In this document: positions 36,329-45,326 of the stretch, piece after piece
Position numbering within the stretch: the first letter of the stretch is position 1
Layout: every line of letters begins with the position of its first letter
Source of the DNA: an uncultured Bacteroidota bacterium
GTDB lineage: Bacteria > Bacteroidota > Bacteroidia > Chitinophagales > Chitinophagaceae
Length of the DNA stretch: 64,000 nucleotides
Reading direction: 5' to 3'
Assembly: GCA_903835005.1 (NCBI GenBank)
Contig: CAILLK010000027.1
Coordinates: 43,119-107,118 of the forward strand
Position numbers and translations under genes: made by a program
The notes under the pieces: model-generated
The model's input: only the letters and a program-made list of their open reading frames with translations
Told to the model about the DNA's origin: nothing
The model's database searches: none

Positions 36329-36650
36329 AGTAAAATAGGTATTCAGACTGTTAAGGAATTGGCATATTTGGAGCAATACTCTCAGATAAAAAAAGGAGTA
36401 CGGTAAAAATACCGCACTCCTGTAAGTCAGAATATTAATTACAGAATTACCGGTCTAAAGTGAATTTGATCACATTTCGATTTGGGAAGTTTTGAGAAGT
36501 TTGTTTAATACACAAAAAGATGGCGCCTTTTTGAGACGCCTGTCTTTTTGGTTAGATCAATTTAAATAGCTTTCATCATAATTCAGGCTAACTTTTTCTT
36601 AATGAAAAGATGCATTATTCATAATGTTGAAGTTTTCACATAGTAAAATA
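36329..36650. other. Intergenic region with terminator between nusB and the T9SS gene
   Basis: This stretch has no coding potential. It holds the minus-strand terminator at 36387-36421 and a weak second hairpin around 36524-36545 (GGCGCC-TTTTT-GAGACGCC). Confidence 0.6.
36387..36421 (-). terminator. Rho-independent terminator
   Basis: AGGAGT-A-CGGTA, loop AAAA, TACCG-C-ACTCCT (36394-36421) forms an 11-bp stem with one mismatch, followed on the minus strand by seven T residues. It serves the T9SS gene ending at 36651. Confidence 0.85.
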
Positions 36651-38492
36651 TTATTGTGCATTAATCACCATTTTCTTGGTATCAACTACAGCACCATCAA
36701 CAATAAGTGCATACAAATACATACCTGCTACCATATTTTCGCTTTTTAAGGTTATGCTGCCTTGGCCGGTCTGATTGATAGGATATTTAGATAATTGTTT
36801 GCCATTCATATCAGTGATCATAATAGCTGCATTACTGTTCATCATACCAATAAAATAGCCAATTGTAGTTACATTGCTAAAAGGATTAGGAGTATTCTGG
36901 TATAAAACATTTTCACTGTTTTGAGCAATGACGCCGTCAGTTTTAGCTGTTGTTGCAGCTGCACTGTTAGCGCAGCAATTAACAAGATCATTGAGTTTTG
37001 ATGAGACAGTAACTAACTGGTTTTGAAGCTCTGCAACCTCGCTTTTTAGTTTGCTGGCCTCTTCTGCTGTTAATGGAGATACTGGGACTGGTGGGGCGGC
37101 GTTAGCACTCCTGTACAACCTTCCTACATTATCAATCATAACATTGAAGGTACCCCCAATTGGCATATTTTCAATTCTCACATATTCTTGTGTTGCTAGG
37201 TTGGGCATCGGTGGGTAATAAGTTGGAGGGTAAGGCGAACTAGAGCTTAAACCGGTTGTCCCTAATACTATGTCCACTCTGTCTTTTACACCACTGTAAT
37301 TTGGCAGAATATTGCACTCAGTAAATTCTGTAGCTAAATGATTTACAGTATTTATTCCAAGAAAACCGTTAGAATCGATTCTTACCTTTTCAGCTCCTGC
37401 AACAATTGAGTAAGCACTTGGACAGTGATTTATTTGTGTTCCTGTTGCAAAAATTATTGAATTTTTTTTGCTTTCATTTCTCATAACCATATCTCCGGGT
37501 ATGGCGAAATGAACCAGATCAGTAAATTCTGTCGTCAACCCAATCTCTGCTTCAACAGTTGAATTAATAACTGGATGAGCATGGGTTGTTATATCATCAA
37601 TGTTATCAATTTTATCAGAAAACCGCACTGTTGGGGACGTACCCGAAACACCAACATGTGAGTCTGCCTTTGAATTCCAAACTTGCAATTTATATGTCGG
37701 AGAGGGAGTACCATCGGGAGAACTAGCAGTATTTATACCAATTGTGCCTCCAGAAGTTATTCTCATCCGCTCTGTATTGGTAGACTTGAAAACAACATCC
37801 TGTGCATCAATAGATCCCATAAAATCAGTAGATCCTGGTCCAAGAGTATTACCATGAAGGAGCCATGCTAGAGCTCCACTTCCGCTTGCCGGACCCTCCC
37901 ATAGCCTTCCTGCAGCATCAATGACCACTGGATTCATAGTAGTTGCTGTGGTTGCAGGCATATTCTGAATCCGTACATGTGCAGCGGGATTCAGCAGAAT
38001 ATGTAACTGGTCAGTAACAGTGGACCCTGTATTCATACCAATATATCCGTTTGGTTTTATTCTCATCCTTTCATTACCTGTAGTAGTGGCAGAGGTTCCA
38101 AATATTAAACTACCAGCAGGATTATAATTAGTTTGTAACACAAAATCGTTTGGTGAGCTGGTTGTTACCATATCACCAGTTGAGGTGCAAAGGCCCATTC
38201 TCGCATGTGCTGAAGCTAATGTTACCAGATTAGATGTCTCAAAAGAAATAATAGGTGTATGGCCGGTTAATGCTAAATTACATCCAGGACTGGATGAGCT
38301 ATTGTCGATATGCAAAGAATATAAAGGATTATTATAGCCAATGCCAACAAACAATGGACTGGGAGATAGCAAACTATTTTCACCAATAAGTTTTTGGCCT
38401 GGCATTCCTACAAATCCTTGGGAATAGGAATTACTAAAAGTTAATTGAGCGGCTAGCGCTGTGCATATAAGCACATAAATTTTGATTTTCAT
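36651..38492 (-). CDS. T9SS-exported protein with tail-fibre-like repeats
   Basis: 613 residues. Signal peptide ends at SNSYSQ. The middle has spaced repeats of the kind found in phage-tail-fibre-like surface proteins: ERMRIKPNGYIGMNT, ERMRITSGGTIGINT and KVRIDSNGFLGINT. A predicted coiled coil (AEEASKLKSEVAELQNQLVTV, about residues 475-500) may trimerise the stalk. The T9SS type A domain closes it (NTPNPFSNVTTIGYF, MNGKQLSKYPI, GMYLYALIVDGAVVDTKKMVI). No S74 self-cleaving chaperone is seen. Function: probably a fibrous surface protein. Upstream lies a promoter with LytTR-like direct repeats, which suggests control by the neighbouring two-component system. Confidence 0.85.
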   Translation of the reverse strand: MKIKIYVLICTALAAQLTFSNSYSQGFVGMPGQKLIGENSLLSPSPLFVGIGYNNPLYSLHIDNSSSSPGCNLALTGHTPIISFETSNLVTLASAHARMGLCTSTGDMVTTSSPNDFVLQTNYNPAGSLIFGTSATTTGNERMRIKPNGYIGMNTGSTVTDQLHILLNPAAHVRIQNMPATTATTMNPVVIDAAGRLWEGPASGSGALAWLLHGNTLGPGSTDFMGSIDAQDVVFKSTNTERMRITSGGTIGINTASSPDGTPSPTYKLQVWNSKADSHVGVSGTSPTVRFSDKIDNIDDITTHAHPVINSTVEAEIGLTTEFTDLVHFAIPGDMVMRNESKKNSIIFATGTQINHCPSAYSIVAGAEKVRIDSNGFLGINTVNHLATEFTECNILPNYSGVKDRVDIVLGTTGLSSSSPYPPTYYPPMPNLATQEYVRIENMPIGGTFNVMIDNVGRLYRSANAAPPVPVSPLTAEEASKLKSEVAELQNQLVTVSSKLNDLVNCCANSAAATTAKTDGVIAQNSENVLYQNTPNPFSNVTTIGYFIGMMNSNAAIMITDMNGKQLSKYPINQTGQGSITLKSENMVAGMYLYALIVDGAVVDTKKMVINAQ

Positions 38493-38621
38493 ACGATTGT
38501 ATTTTTTATTTTTTTTAAATAAATAAATTATATTTTAAATATTCTACTATTTAAAACAATGAGTTGTTTAAAATAGTTATTCCCATAATGATAGAATTTT
38601 CCAGAAATCATGATTTATACC

Positions 38622-38651
38622 GCAATCTACAGTTGAGAACAGCCAATCCAA
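38622..38651 (-). promoter_or_regulatory. Promoter of the T9SS gene (TTG-N19-TAGATTGC)
   Basis: Minus strand: TTG at 38651-38649, 19-bp spacer, TAGATTGC at 38629-38622. It matches the arrangement of the promoters at 51157-51188 and 51647-51678. The first LytTR-like site starts 11 bp beyond the -33 TTG. Confidence 0.55.
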
Positions 38652-38662
38652 TTTAAAACCCG

Positions 38663-38713
38663 ACGAACTGCATTCAAAACGGTGTGAAATGCCGGAATTA
38701 CCCGACGAACGGT
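38663..38713. promoter_or_regulatory. LytTR-like operator array, copy 1 (three 9-bp sites, 21-bp period)
   Basis: Plus-strand sites ACGAACTGC (38663), GTGAAATGC (38684) and ACGAACGGT (38705) are exactly 21 bp apart. The third, read on the minus strand as ACCGTTCGT, fits the LytTR consensus [TA][AC][CA]GTTN[AG][TG] perfectly; the first has one deviation and the middle one is degenerate. It lies upstream of the -33 element of the T9SS gene. Confidence 0.55.
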
Positions 38714-38762
38714 AAAAGATTGGTTAATAAGAAAAGGTTCTAAGCCAGGGAATTATAAAAAA

Positions 38763-38785
38763 AAGCGCCTCATTGCGAGGCGCTT
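38763..38785 (-). terminator. Rho-independent terminator of the two-component operon
   Basis: AAGCGCCTC, loop ATTGC, GAGGCGCTT is a perfect 9-bp stem, followed on the minus strand by a T-run (TTTTTT, then ATAATT). It is about 300 bp downstream of the response-regulator stop. Confidence 0.8.
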
Positions 38786-38924
38786 CACTTTGGTGGGTAT
38801 ACTTCAAATTTCAGTCGGGTAGTGAACTATGTCTTTAGGGGCTGACTGGTGCTAATGCCGATATTAATTCTGTTACTTCTGAGTGTAAATTACTTTACTG
38901 CACAAAAAAATAGTCAGCTTTCCG

Positions 38925-38975
38925 TCGAACTGTATGATTTTGGGTGTGAAATGCAGGTTTCAACTGCCGAATGGT
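38925..38975. promoter_or_regulatory. LytTR-like operator array, copy 2
   Basis: Sites TCGAACTGT (38925), GTGAAATGC (38946) and CCGAATGGT (38967) align without gaps to copy 1 at an offset of 262 bp, and GTGTGAAATGC is identical in both. No core promoter with the right spacing is visible next to this copy. Confidence 0.45.
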
Positions 38976-39052
38976 AAAAAACATACCCTTTGGTATAGCC
39001 CAAACAGGCTATAAGAAGTAATAAGTTATTCGGAAAAAGCCTTAACTCATGT

Positions 39053-39087
39053 ACTTTCGACTTTCGACTAAATACTAAAGACTCAAG
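39053..39087. repeat. Heptanucleotide tandem repeat (5 units) overlapping the response-regulator stop
   Basis: Units ACTTTCG, ACTTTCG, ACTAAAT, ACTAAAG, ACTCAAG. The last unit contains the stop codon (39083-39085, TGA on the minus strand). Confidence 0.8.
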
Positions 39088-39817
39088 AATAACTATTGAA
39101 AATCTTCAGGAATTCATTCTTTACGTTTCGGGAAACCGGTATCTCCATCTTATCGGTCATAACCACCACTCCGGTTGATTCGTACCTGAGTATGCAGTTC
39201 AGATTGATGACAAAGGAACGGTGTATCTGGAAAAAAGACTCATCGTCTATTATTTCCCTGAATTTGCCAATGTTGGATGTGCTGGTATAAACAGACTTTG
39301 AGGTAACGATACGGGTGCATTTATTGGTGCTTTCCAGGTATAGTATCTCGCTGATGTTGATGTAGTCAATACCATGGTTATTGGGTATACCTATTTTACT
39401 GTTTATGGATGTATTATTACTTTTGGGATGGGTTGCCAGCCTTTTGTTTTCTATACGGCCAGTTGCTTTGTTGATAGCTGCATATAAAGCCTCATCATTT
39501 ATAGGCTTTAGAACATAACCGGTGGCTGAAAATGAAAAAGCATCCAATGCATAATGTTCGTGTGCGGTTACGAATATGATTTCGCCTTCTATGTTAGGCA
39601 ACAGCTTCAGGAGGTCCAGGCCGCTTTTACCTGGTATATTGATATCCATGAAGATAATGTCGTAGCTTTTTTCTTTTAAACACTGGAGTGCGCTGGTCCA
39701 GTCGTAGCATGATTTTGAAATGATAACATTGTTAAAAAGCCTGCCGATGCGATCTGTCAGGAGCTCAACTGCATCCTGTTCATCATCTACTATTATACAT
39801 GAAAAACTATTGGGCAT
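39083..39817 (-). CDS. LytTR-type response regulator
   Basis: 244 residues. Receiver domain 1-~120 with acidic pocket DDE at 11-13, phosphoacceptor Asp58 in DIIFMDINIPGKSG, and the FVTAHEHYALDAF and GYVLKPI switch residues. The C-terminal LytTR DNA-binding domain (~145-244) shows INISEILYLES, TSKSVYTSTSNIGKF and FFQIHRSFVINL. LytTR proteins bind pairs of 9-bp direct repeats and activate promoters. It overlaps the sensor-kinase gene by 11 bp, so the two are coupled and surely partners. Sites fitting its class consensus occur nearby (38663-38713) and at 51.2 and 51.7 kb. Confidence 0.93.
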   Translation of the reverse strand: MPNSFSCIIVDDEQDAVELLTDRIGRLFNNVIISKSCYDWTSALQCLKEKSYDIIFMDINIPGKSGLDLLKLLPNIEGEIIFVTAHEHYALDAFSFSATGYVLKPINDEALYAAINKATGRIENKRLATHPKSNNTSINSKIGIPNNHGIDYINISEILYLESTNKCTRIVTSKSVYTSTSNIGKFREIIDDESFFQIHRSFVINLNCILRYESTGVVVMTDKMEIPVSRNVKNEFLKIFNSYS

Positions 39818-42800
39818 TATTCAGTTTTTTTATTTTTATTGTTACTCTTGTTCCCTTATCAGGCAGTTCTTTATCTGTGTACTTTATTTCAATATTAAGG
39901 TCTTCAAACCTGTTAAAAATACTCACCAGATCTTTAATAAGCAAGTCGCCGAAAGAATCATTTTTCAATTTATTCTTTTCATTATTTTCTTTCGATTTTT
40001 TTCTGCCAATTCCGTTATCTTCAATGATGCAGGTGAGCGTTTTCTTATCGTCATCCAGTTCAAATATTATTTTCAGTATTCCTTCTGTTTCCATAGGCAG
40101 TATGCCATGGTTAATTGCATTCTCCACAAAGGGCTGTAGCAGCAGAGATGGGATTTTATAGTTTTCCAGGTCATTATTGCTTTCATATATCATTTGGTAT
40201 TCAAACTTATTTTTAAATCGTGTTTGCTGCAATTCAATATAATCGCGCAGATTTACAATTTCTTCGGTAAGTGTTATCAGCTTATTCCTCGATGATTTCA
40301 GGTAACCCCGCAAAAGCCGGGAAAATTTTGAAATGTGAACATATGCTTCATCCATCCTGTTTTTACTTACCAATAATAAAGCGGAATTTAGAGTATTGAA
40401 TATAAAATGCGGATTGATCTGGGCATAAATTGCTTTCAGCTCCAGTTCCATTCTGAAAGTTCTTCGTTTTGCCATGTTAATTACTATTCTTCGGGTAACA
40501 AACACTATAATAGCAATCAAAAGGATTATCGCTGCAATTATACATGTCCAGATAATACTTCTTCCGTCCTTCGTTTGGCTCCAGTATGGATTGATATAAA
40601 TATTCAGAGAAACCGGCTCGCTCTGCCACACGTCATCATTTACTTTAAGCAGTAGTGTGTAATAATTGTCTGGTTCCAGATTGAGGGGGAGATTTATTTC
40701 ATCAGCGTTCAGCAAATGCCATTCGGTATCAGTTTGAAATCTGTAGCTATAGTATAAATGGCCATCGCCATACGGATTGATTATATCAAATTGCAATTTG
40801 CGTTCTGTTTGAATCATCGCGATTGTATCACCGGATTTGAAATTCTGTACACTGTCCCGGTATTTATATATGAACCGTGCAGAATACAAAGTACTGTCAG
40901 CTGGTGCATTGGCTATCTCATTGTCAGTTGGTATTGGCACCTCATATGCGCCCTTATCTGTATTGATTAATACTTTTCCATTTAATGCAACACAATAGTA
41001 AATGTATTTATAATTAGTATTCTTGAAATTGTGATAAATAAGTGGTTTTGAAATATCAAGCAGACCATTAATGTTAAATAGTGCTATCCCAAACCTCCCA
41101 GCTACAATTAGTTTATTTCCGGTAACACATAATTTTGAATCTCTTGTATTTAAATTATTGAGTAGTTTAATGTGTTTGTTGCTTTTAAAATCATAAACCG
41201 AGATATTATTTAAGCCCTTCAAAAAATAATTGCCATAATGATTATCAATAGTAAGTTGCTCAATTTTGTTTACACCAGAATTCAGTTGATTACACTTTAT
41301 GATAGTACTTATATCGGGTTGGGTATAAAAGAATATTTTGTTGTAATTATAGGTAACGGCGCTGTTTCTTAATGAATCAAAAAGCAGTTCAGTGTATTTG
41401 TCGTAGCTTAATACACAAGCGGAATCATAGCCACCCCCCTTTATATTATTCAGATTAAATGATTTATGTAAATGAATGCCATCAGGATGTATTGCCAGGC
41501 TGCTGTTTTTATTGAGCATTAAAATTTTATGAACCGGGCCACCGAAAAATTTATCACCTATTTCCTCTATAAGCTTCTTTTTCGGAATGAAAAGGTAGCC
41601 TTTATAACTGTTTATGAAAAACGTATCCTTACTATATCTGCTGATACTGTATATTTTAGGTACTGATTTTATTTTTATTTCATCCGCCTTTCCCTCGCTA
41701 TTAACCTGGATTAATGTTTTCAAAGTGCCATTCCACCAGAAGGAACCATAACCAGGGAAATTTCCTGATAATTCGAAATTATGGAGATCGGCTTTTTTAA
41801 AACCAGTAAATTTATTTACCATTCCATATGAAACATAATACCCATCGGTTGTTGTGCCTGTTATATCTTTCCACAAAGAGAAGTCATTTAAGGCAAATAC
41901 TTTATCCCCATCCAGGTTCTTATTGTTGACCAGGTTATCTAATCTGTAACTTTTAAAATAAGATATACCATTTGAATAATCGAATATAATAATGTTTGTC
42001 CGGGTGACAACATAAAATTGTTTTTTATTTTTCATTGGGGAAACAAAGTAAATACTGGCTTCAGCACAATACTTACTTATATCTAATTCACTGGCCATGC
42101 CATCCAATGTATTAATAAAGTATAATTTACTATCTGACTTATTGGTATTGTAAAAAGCTATATATTCTCCTATCGTCAGTTCTCCTCTATTGGGGTATAT
42201 ATGTTTATTGAAATAGCCTGTATCAATATTAGTTATGAGTTGAATTGAATCCTTAAGTTTGAATAAGTTTCTTTTAAATAGTACAGATTTATATAAAACA
42301 AAAGAACTTCCTGATTCGGTGTTGCTTATCCATGCTCTTTTTACCGAAACATTGGTCCTTATTTCTGGTCGTTCTTTATTCATCAGTAAATCAAGCGCAT
42401 TTGCGTCTAATGGATGGTAAACTATTGTATCGTTTGATGCAATACAGATAGCCGAGAAATGGTCGCTGCCATGGCTTGATTTAAAAATTATTCCATCATT
42501 ATACAACCTGATTTCCTGAGGGAAAACGGTGCCGCTGTAATCTTTAATGAAGGCTTTATGATAATGGTCGTTAAGCAGATAGCCAATTTGGTCACTTATA
42601 TTACCTAGCCAGATTTTTCCTTTCCGATCTTCAACTAATTGCCATACATCATCTGTAGGCAAACCATCAGATGTGCCAAATACCTTGAATTCATAACCGT
42701 TGTATTTAACCACACCCTTTTCGGTTGCAATCCACAAATACCCATGTTTATCGGTGATGATATCATAAATCCTGTTTGAGGGCAATCCATTGTAGATATT

Positions 42801-42902
42801 GTAGTTGTATATATAGTTGTTCACTGTTTGTCCGTGAGCAGGATCAGACAGGGATACACATATCATCAGCGTTAGGGCAATGAAAGTCCTTGTATACTTC
42901 AC
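39807..42902 (-). CDS. Sensor histidine kinase with two-component-regulator propeller (LytS/His_kinase type)
   Basis: 1031 residues. Signal sequence, then a large periplasmic beta-propeller of regulator-propeller repeats (SNRIYDIITDKHGYLWIATE, GLPTDDVWQLVEDRKGKIWLG) and a Y_Y_Y-like module before one membrane helix (about 785-810, IIWTCIIAAIILLIAIIVFV). The cytoplasmic part has the His_kinase motif INPHFIFNTLNSALLL with the phosphorylated His, and an ATPase domain with SLLLQPFVENAINHGI and EDNGIGRKKS. It senses an unknown extracellular ligand and phosphorylates the overlapping LytTR regulator. The propeller looks diverged in its middle. It begins 78 bp after the TMTC-like gene and may share its transcript. 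Confidence 0.92.
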   Translation of the reverse strand: MKYTRTFIALTLMICVSLSDPAHGQTVNNYIYNYNIYNGLPSNRIYDIITDKHGYLWIATEKGVVKYNGYEFKVFGTSDGLPTDDVWQLVEDRKGKIWLGNISDQIGYLLNDHYHKAFIKDYSGTVFPQEIRLYNDGIIFKSSHGSDHFSAICIASNDTIVYHPLDANALDLLMNKERPEIRTNVSVKRAWISNTESGSSFVLYKSVLFKRNLFKLKDSIQLITNIDTGYFNKHIYPNRGELTIGEYIAFYNTNKSDSKLYFINTLDGMASELDISKYCAEASIYFVSPMKNKKQFYVVTRTNIIIFDYSNGISYFKSYRLDNLVNNKNLDGDKVFALNDFSLWKDITGTTTDGYYVSYGMVNKFTGFKKADLHNFELSGNFPGYGSFWWNGTLKTLIQVNSEGKADEIKIKSVPKIYSISRYSKDTFFINSYKGYLFIPKKKLIEEIGDKFFGGPVHKILMLNKNSSLAIHPDGIHLHKSFNLNNIKGGGYDSACVLSYDKYTELLFDSLRNSAVTYNYNKIFFYTQPDISTIIKCNQLNSGVNKIEQLTIDNHYGNYFLKGLNNISVYDFKSNKHIKLLNNLNTRDSKLCVTGNKLIVAGRFGIALFNINGLLDISKPLIYHNFKNTNYKYIYYCVALNGKVLINTDKGAYEVPIPTDNEIANAPADSTLYSARFIYKYRDSVQNFKSGDTIAMIQTERKLQFDIINPYGDGHLYYSYRFQTDTEWHLLNADEINLPLNLEPDNYYTLLLKVNDDVWQSEPVSLNIYINPYWSQTKDGRSIIWTCIIAAIILLIAIIVFVTRRIVINMAKRRTFRMELELKAIYAQINPHFIFNTLNSALLLVSKNRMDEAYVHISKFSRLLRGYLKSSRNKLITLTEEIVNLRDYIELQQTRFKNKFEYQMIYESNNDLENYKIPSLLLQPFVENAINHGILPMETEGILKIIFELDDDKKTLTCIIEDNGIGRKKSKENNEKNKLKNDSFGDLLIKDLVSIFNRFEDLNIEIKYTDKELPDKGTRVTIKIKKLNNAQ

Positions 42903-42980
42903 TGTAGAAAATTAAAACTTAAACCTGGTAAATCAAAAAACCATAATAAAAACCAGATATCAGTTATTAATAATGTGGCG

Positions 42981-44978
42981 TTACCTTTTCTTTTGTTTCT
43001 CTTTTTTATCTCGGAGGCCAGCCAGGAAATCGGGCTTAACAGCATAGCCGGCCGCCTGGGCCATTTCGGCATAGTATACTGCTAAGGAATCTTTATCCAT
43101 TGCATCGAAAGCCACACTCAGGTTATAGGATGCCGACTGTTTCACATCTTTTGACGTATTGTACTTTACGGCAATCTCCCAGTCATTCATTGCCTCAACA
43201 AGTTTACTCTCATTAAACTCTGATACCCCCCTGTAGAAGTAATAGAATGGATTATTGGGGTTGAGCATGATCAGCATGTTATACTGCTTAATGGCTGGTA
43301 CGTAGCGCTTGGTTTGCACATACATAAATGAGGAGTCGGATAGTATCTGCTCCGCTTTGGGATTCAGTTTCAGCGCTACCACAAAATCCCTGAGTGCGCT
43401 GTTGGTATCATTGAGCATAATATACGTCATGGCTCTGTCCACATAAGTGCGGTATACATCGCTCTGCACCTCCAGCGACTTATCAAAAGTTTCCAGCGCC
43501 ATTTTGTAATCTTTGCGCTGACTGTAGATTACGGCTACCTTATCATATACCTTGGCATCTGCGCTGTGAAGACTTACAAGAACGCCATAATCTGCAAGGG
43601 CCCTGTCGAAATCCCCCTGATCGAAATACAGATTGCCCCTCCATTTGTAAGAGAGCATAGCTATACCGCTGTTCTTGCCATCATGGGGTTTGCTAAAGTC
43701 TTTTTTTGCCGGGTATTTTTCTATAGCATCCGAAAGCAGGCTCTCGGCATCGTGCCACACAAAAGTGCGCTCATAAGTGGCATAGGCAAGACCTGCAGAA
43801 AGCAGGCAAAGCATAACCAGCATTCCTGTTTTGAAAGCAGGAATGCGTTTCATGACCTCGTTAAGGAAGTAGGACAGAAGGAAGAATAAGCCGAAGTAGG
43901 CAACATAAGAATACCTGTCGGCCATTATAGCTGCGCCCACAGATATAAACTGTAGTACAAACATAACATTGAACAGAAAGTAACTGATACCGAAACCGGC
44001 TATCCTGAAGTACTGAGGCTCTTTTTTATTTTTCCAGGCCAGCCATATGGGTACTGCAATTATTGCCATAGCCAACAGCGGGGCAGCATAAAAAATGGTT
44101 TCCAGGTTGCCGTTGATGTACCGGAACGGATAAGGGTAGAAGGTAGAAAGGTATGTGGGATCAAACAGCTTAGCCACATACATTACAAAACCATATGCAG
44201 CATACATAGTGCGCTCGGCAAGTGTAAGTGTTCCGAACGATGCTATTGCTCCGGTGGCATGCTGGGTATAAAAAGCCATAATACCGCAAACAAGGGAAGA
44301 AATTACAAACAGTATTTTTTCGATAACAAGTATATTGGTAATTTTTCTTTTCAGGAGGAAATCAACGGCTACCATAGAAAACGGAAAAACCACAGCCATT
44401 GGTTTGCTTAGGCAGGAAGCCACAAAAAGCAGATAGGTGATGAAATACCACTTCTTCTCGCCCGAATCAACGTACCGGAGATAGGCCAGCAGTCCGGAAA
44501 AATAAAAGAAGGCATAGAGCACGTCCTTACGCTCGGCTATCCAGCACACACTCTCCACATGCATCGGGTGCACACCCATCCACAGCGCGGTAAAAGAAGC
44601 CATAAACAGCCTTCCGTTTTCTGCAATATTCAAACGGATGGCTAACTGAGCAACCAGGAAAAATACAAGTATTACATTGAGAATATGGATGATGATATTG
44701 GTAAGATAATAGGACTCAGGGTTAAGCTGGGAGAAATGATAATTGACTGCCAGCGACAGCATACAGAGCGGGTGGTAATTGTTCTTGGTAATATCTTCAG
44801 TGAAAATAGTTTTCAGGTTCTCCCATGTGAAAGCCTTGATATATGGGTCGTTGGTAACATAAAAGTCATCGTCCCAGTTGGTAAACTGGTTGTGCAAAGT
44901 ATACTGGAAGCAGATAAAAGTAACCACACAAATGGCGGTCAGAATAAGTATATTTTTATTGAGCAGTTTATCCTTCAT
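42981..44978 (-). CDS. Membrane protein with C-terminal TPRs (TMTC/glycosyltransferase-like)
   Basis: 665 residues. About ten transmembrane helices (residues ~10-400) resemble GT-C type O-mannosyltransferase-like TMTC proteins; the first loop has NWDDDFYVTNDPYI with the acidic pair and a later loop has GVHPMHVESVCWIAERKDVLYAFF. After residue ~420 come four or five tetratricopeptide repeats (YFDQGDFDRALADYG, YSQRKDYKMALETFDKS, YVQTKRYVPAIKQYNML). Such proteins are common in Bacteroidota; a protein glycosylation role is assumed but unproven. Same strand and close to the kinase operon. Confidence 0.82.
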   Translation of the reverse strand: MKDKLLNKNILILTAICVVTFICFQYTLHNQFTNWDDDFYVTNDPYIKAFTWENLKTIFTEDITKNNYHPLCMLSLAVNYHFSQLNPESYYLTNIIIHILNVILVFFLVAQLAIRLNIAENGRLFMASFTALWMGVHPMHVESVCWIAERKDVLYAFFYFSGLLAYLRYVDSGEKKWYFITYLLFVASCLSKPMAVVFPFSMVAVDFLLKRKITNILVIEKILFVISSLVCGIMAFYTQHATGAIASFGTLTLAERTMYAAYGFVMYVAKLFDPTYLSTFYPYPFRYINGNLETIFYAAPLLAMAIIAVPIWLAWKNKKEPQYFRIAGFGISYFLFNVMFVLQFISVGAAIMADRYSYVAYFGLFFLLSYFLNEVMKRIPAFKTGMLVMLCLLSAGLAYATYERTFVWHDAESLLSDAIEKYPAKKDFSKPHDGKNSGIAMLSYKWRGNLYFDQGDFDRALADYGVLVSLHSADAKVYDKVAVIYSQRKDYKMALETFDKSLEVQSDVYRTYVDRAMTYIMLNDTNSALRDFVVALKLNPKAEQILSDSSFMYVQTKRYVPAIKQYNMLIMLNPNNPFYYFYRGVSEFNESKLVEAMNDWEIAVKYNTSKDVKQSASYNLSVAFDAMDKDSLAVYYAEMAQAAGYAVKPDFLAGLRDKKEKQKKR

Positions 44979-45326
44979 GCGATAAAATTAATTGTAAAAA
45001 ACCGGAATTGCGAAGTGTTTCATTTGAGCAGTTAAAATAAGCAAAATTTTTATCAGAATAGATGGTTTTGTTTATGGGGGAGTATCAGAGGAAGTGGTTT
45101 GAATATGGGGAAATGCTTCAGGGAGTATATATGGGTTCGGTGGCAACTTTGACAATGCTAAAGTCAATCATTAAAGTAAATCGTGTAGTTGTTTGAATTT
45201 GGTTGTAAAAAAATCAAATAATTACCAGAATATAGTTTTTTACAGTGCAATACTGATATTTTAAATTTTATTTCTATTTTGCATTATAACAGTTTAAAAT
45301 CACCATACATTTTCAATCATTCAAAA
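44979..45326. other. Gene-free spacer between divergent TMTC-like and patatin genes
   Basis: Holds the two divergent promoters. A TATTTTG box at 45275-45281 precedes the patatin ATG by 45 bp. Nothing else is recognised. Confidence 0.55.
45275..45281 (+). promoter_or_regulatory. Probable -7 box (TATTTTGC) of the patatin gene
   Basis: TATTTTGC fits the TAnnTTGC variant also seen at the LytTR-like promoters. It overlaps the in-frame TTG at 45279 and thereby favours the ATG at 45327 as start. Confidence 0.45.

Larger units (their letters stand above)
38493..39082. other. 590-bp regulatory spacer between the T9SS gene and the response regulator
   Basis: It holds no gene. It contains the promoter of the T9SS gene, two gapless copies of a three-site repeat element (38663-38713 and 38925-38975), the terminator of the two-component operon (38763-38785) and a heptad repeat at its right end. 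Confidence 0.75.
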
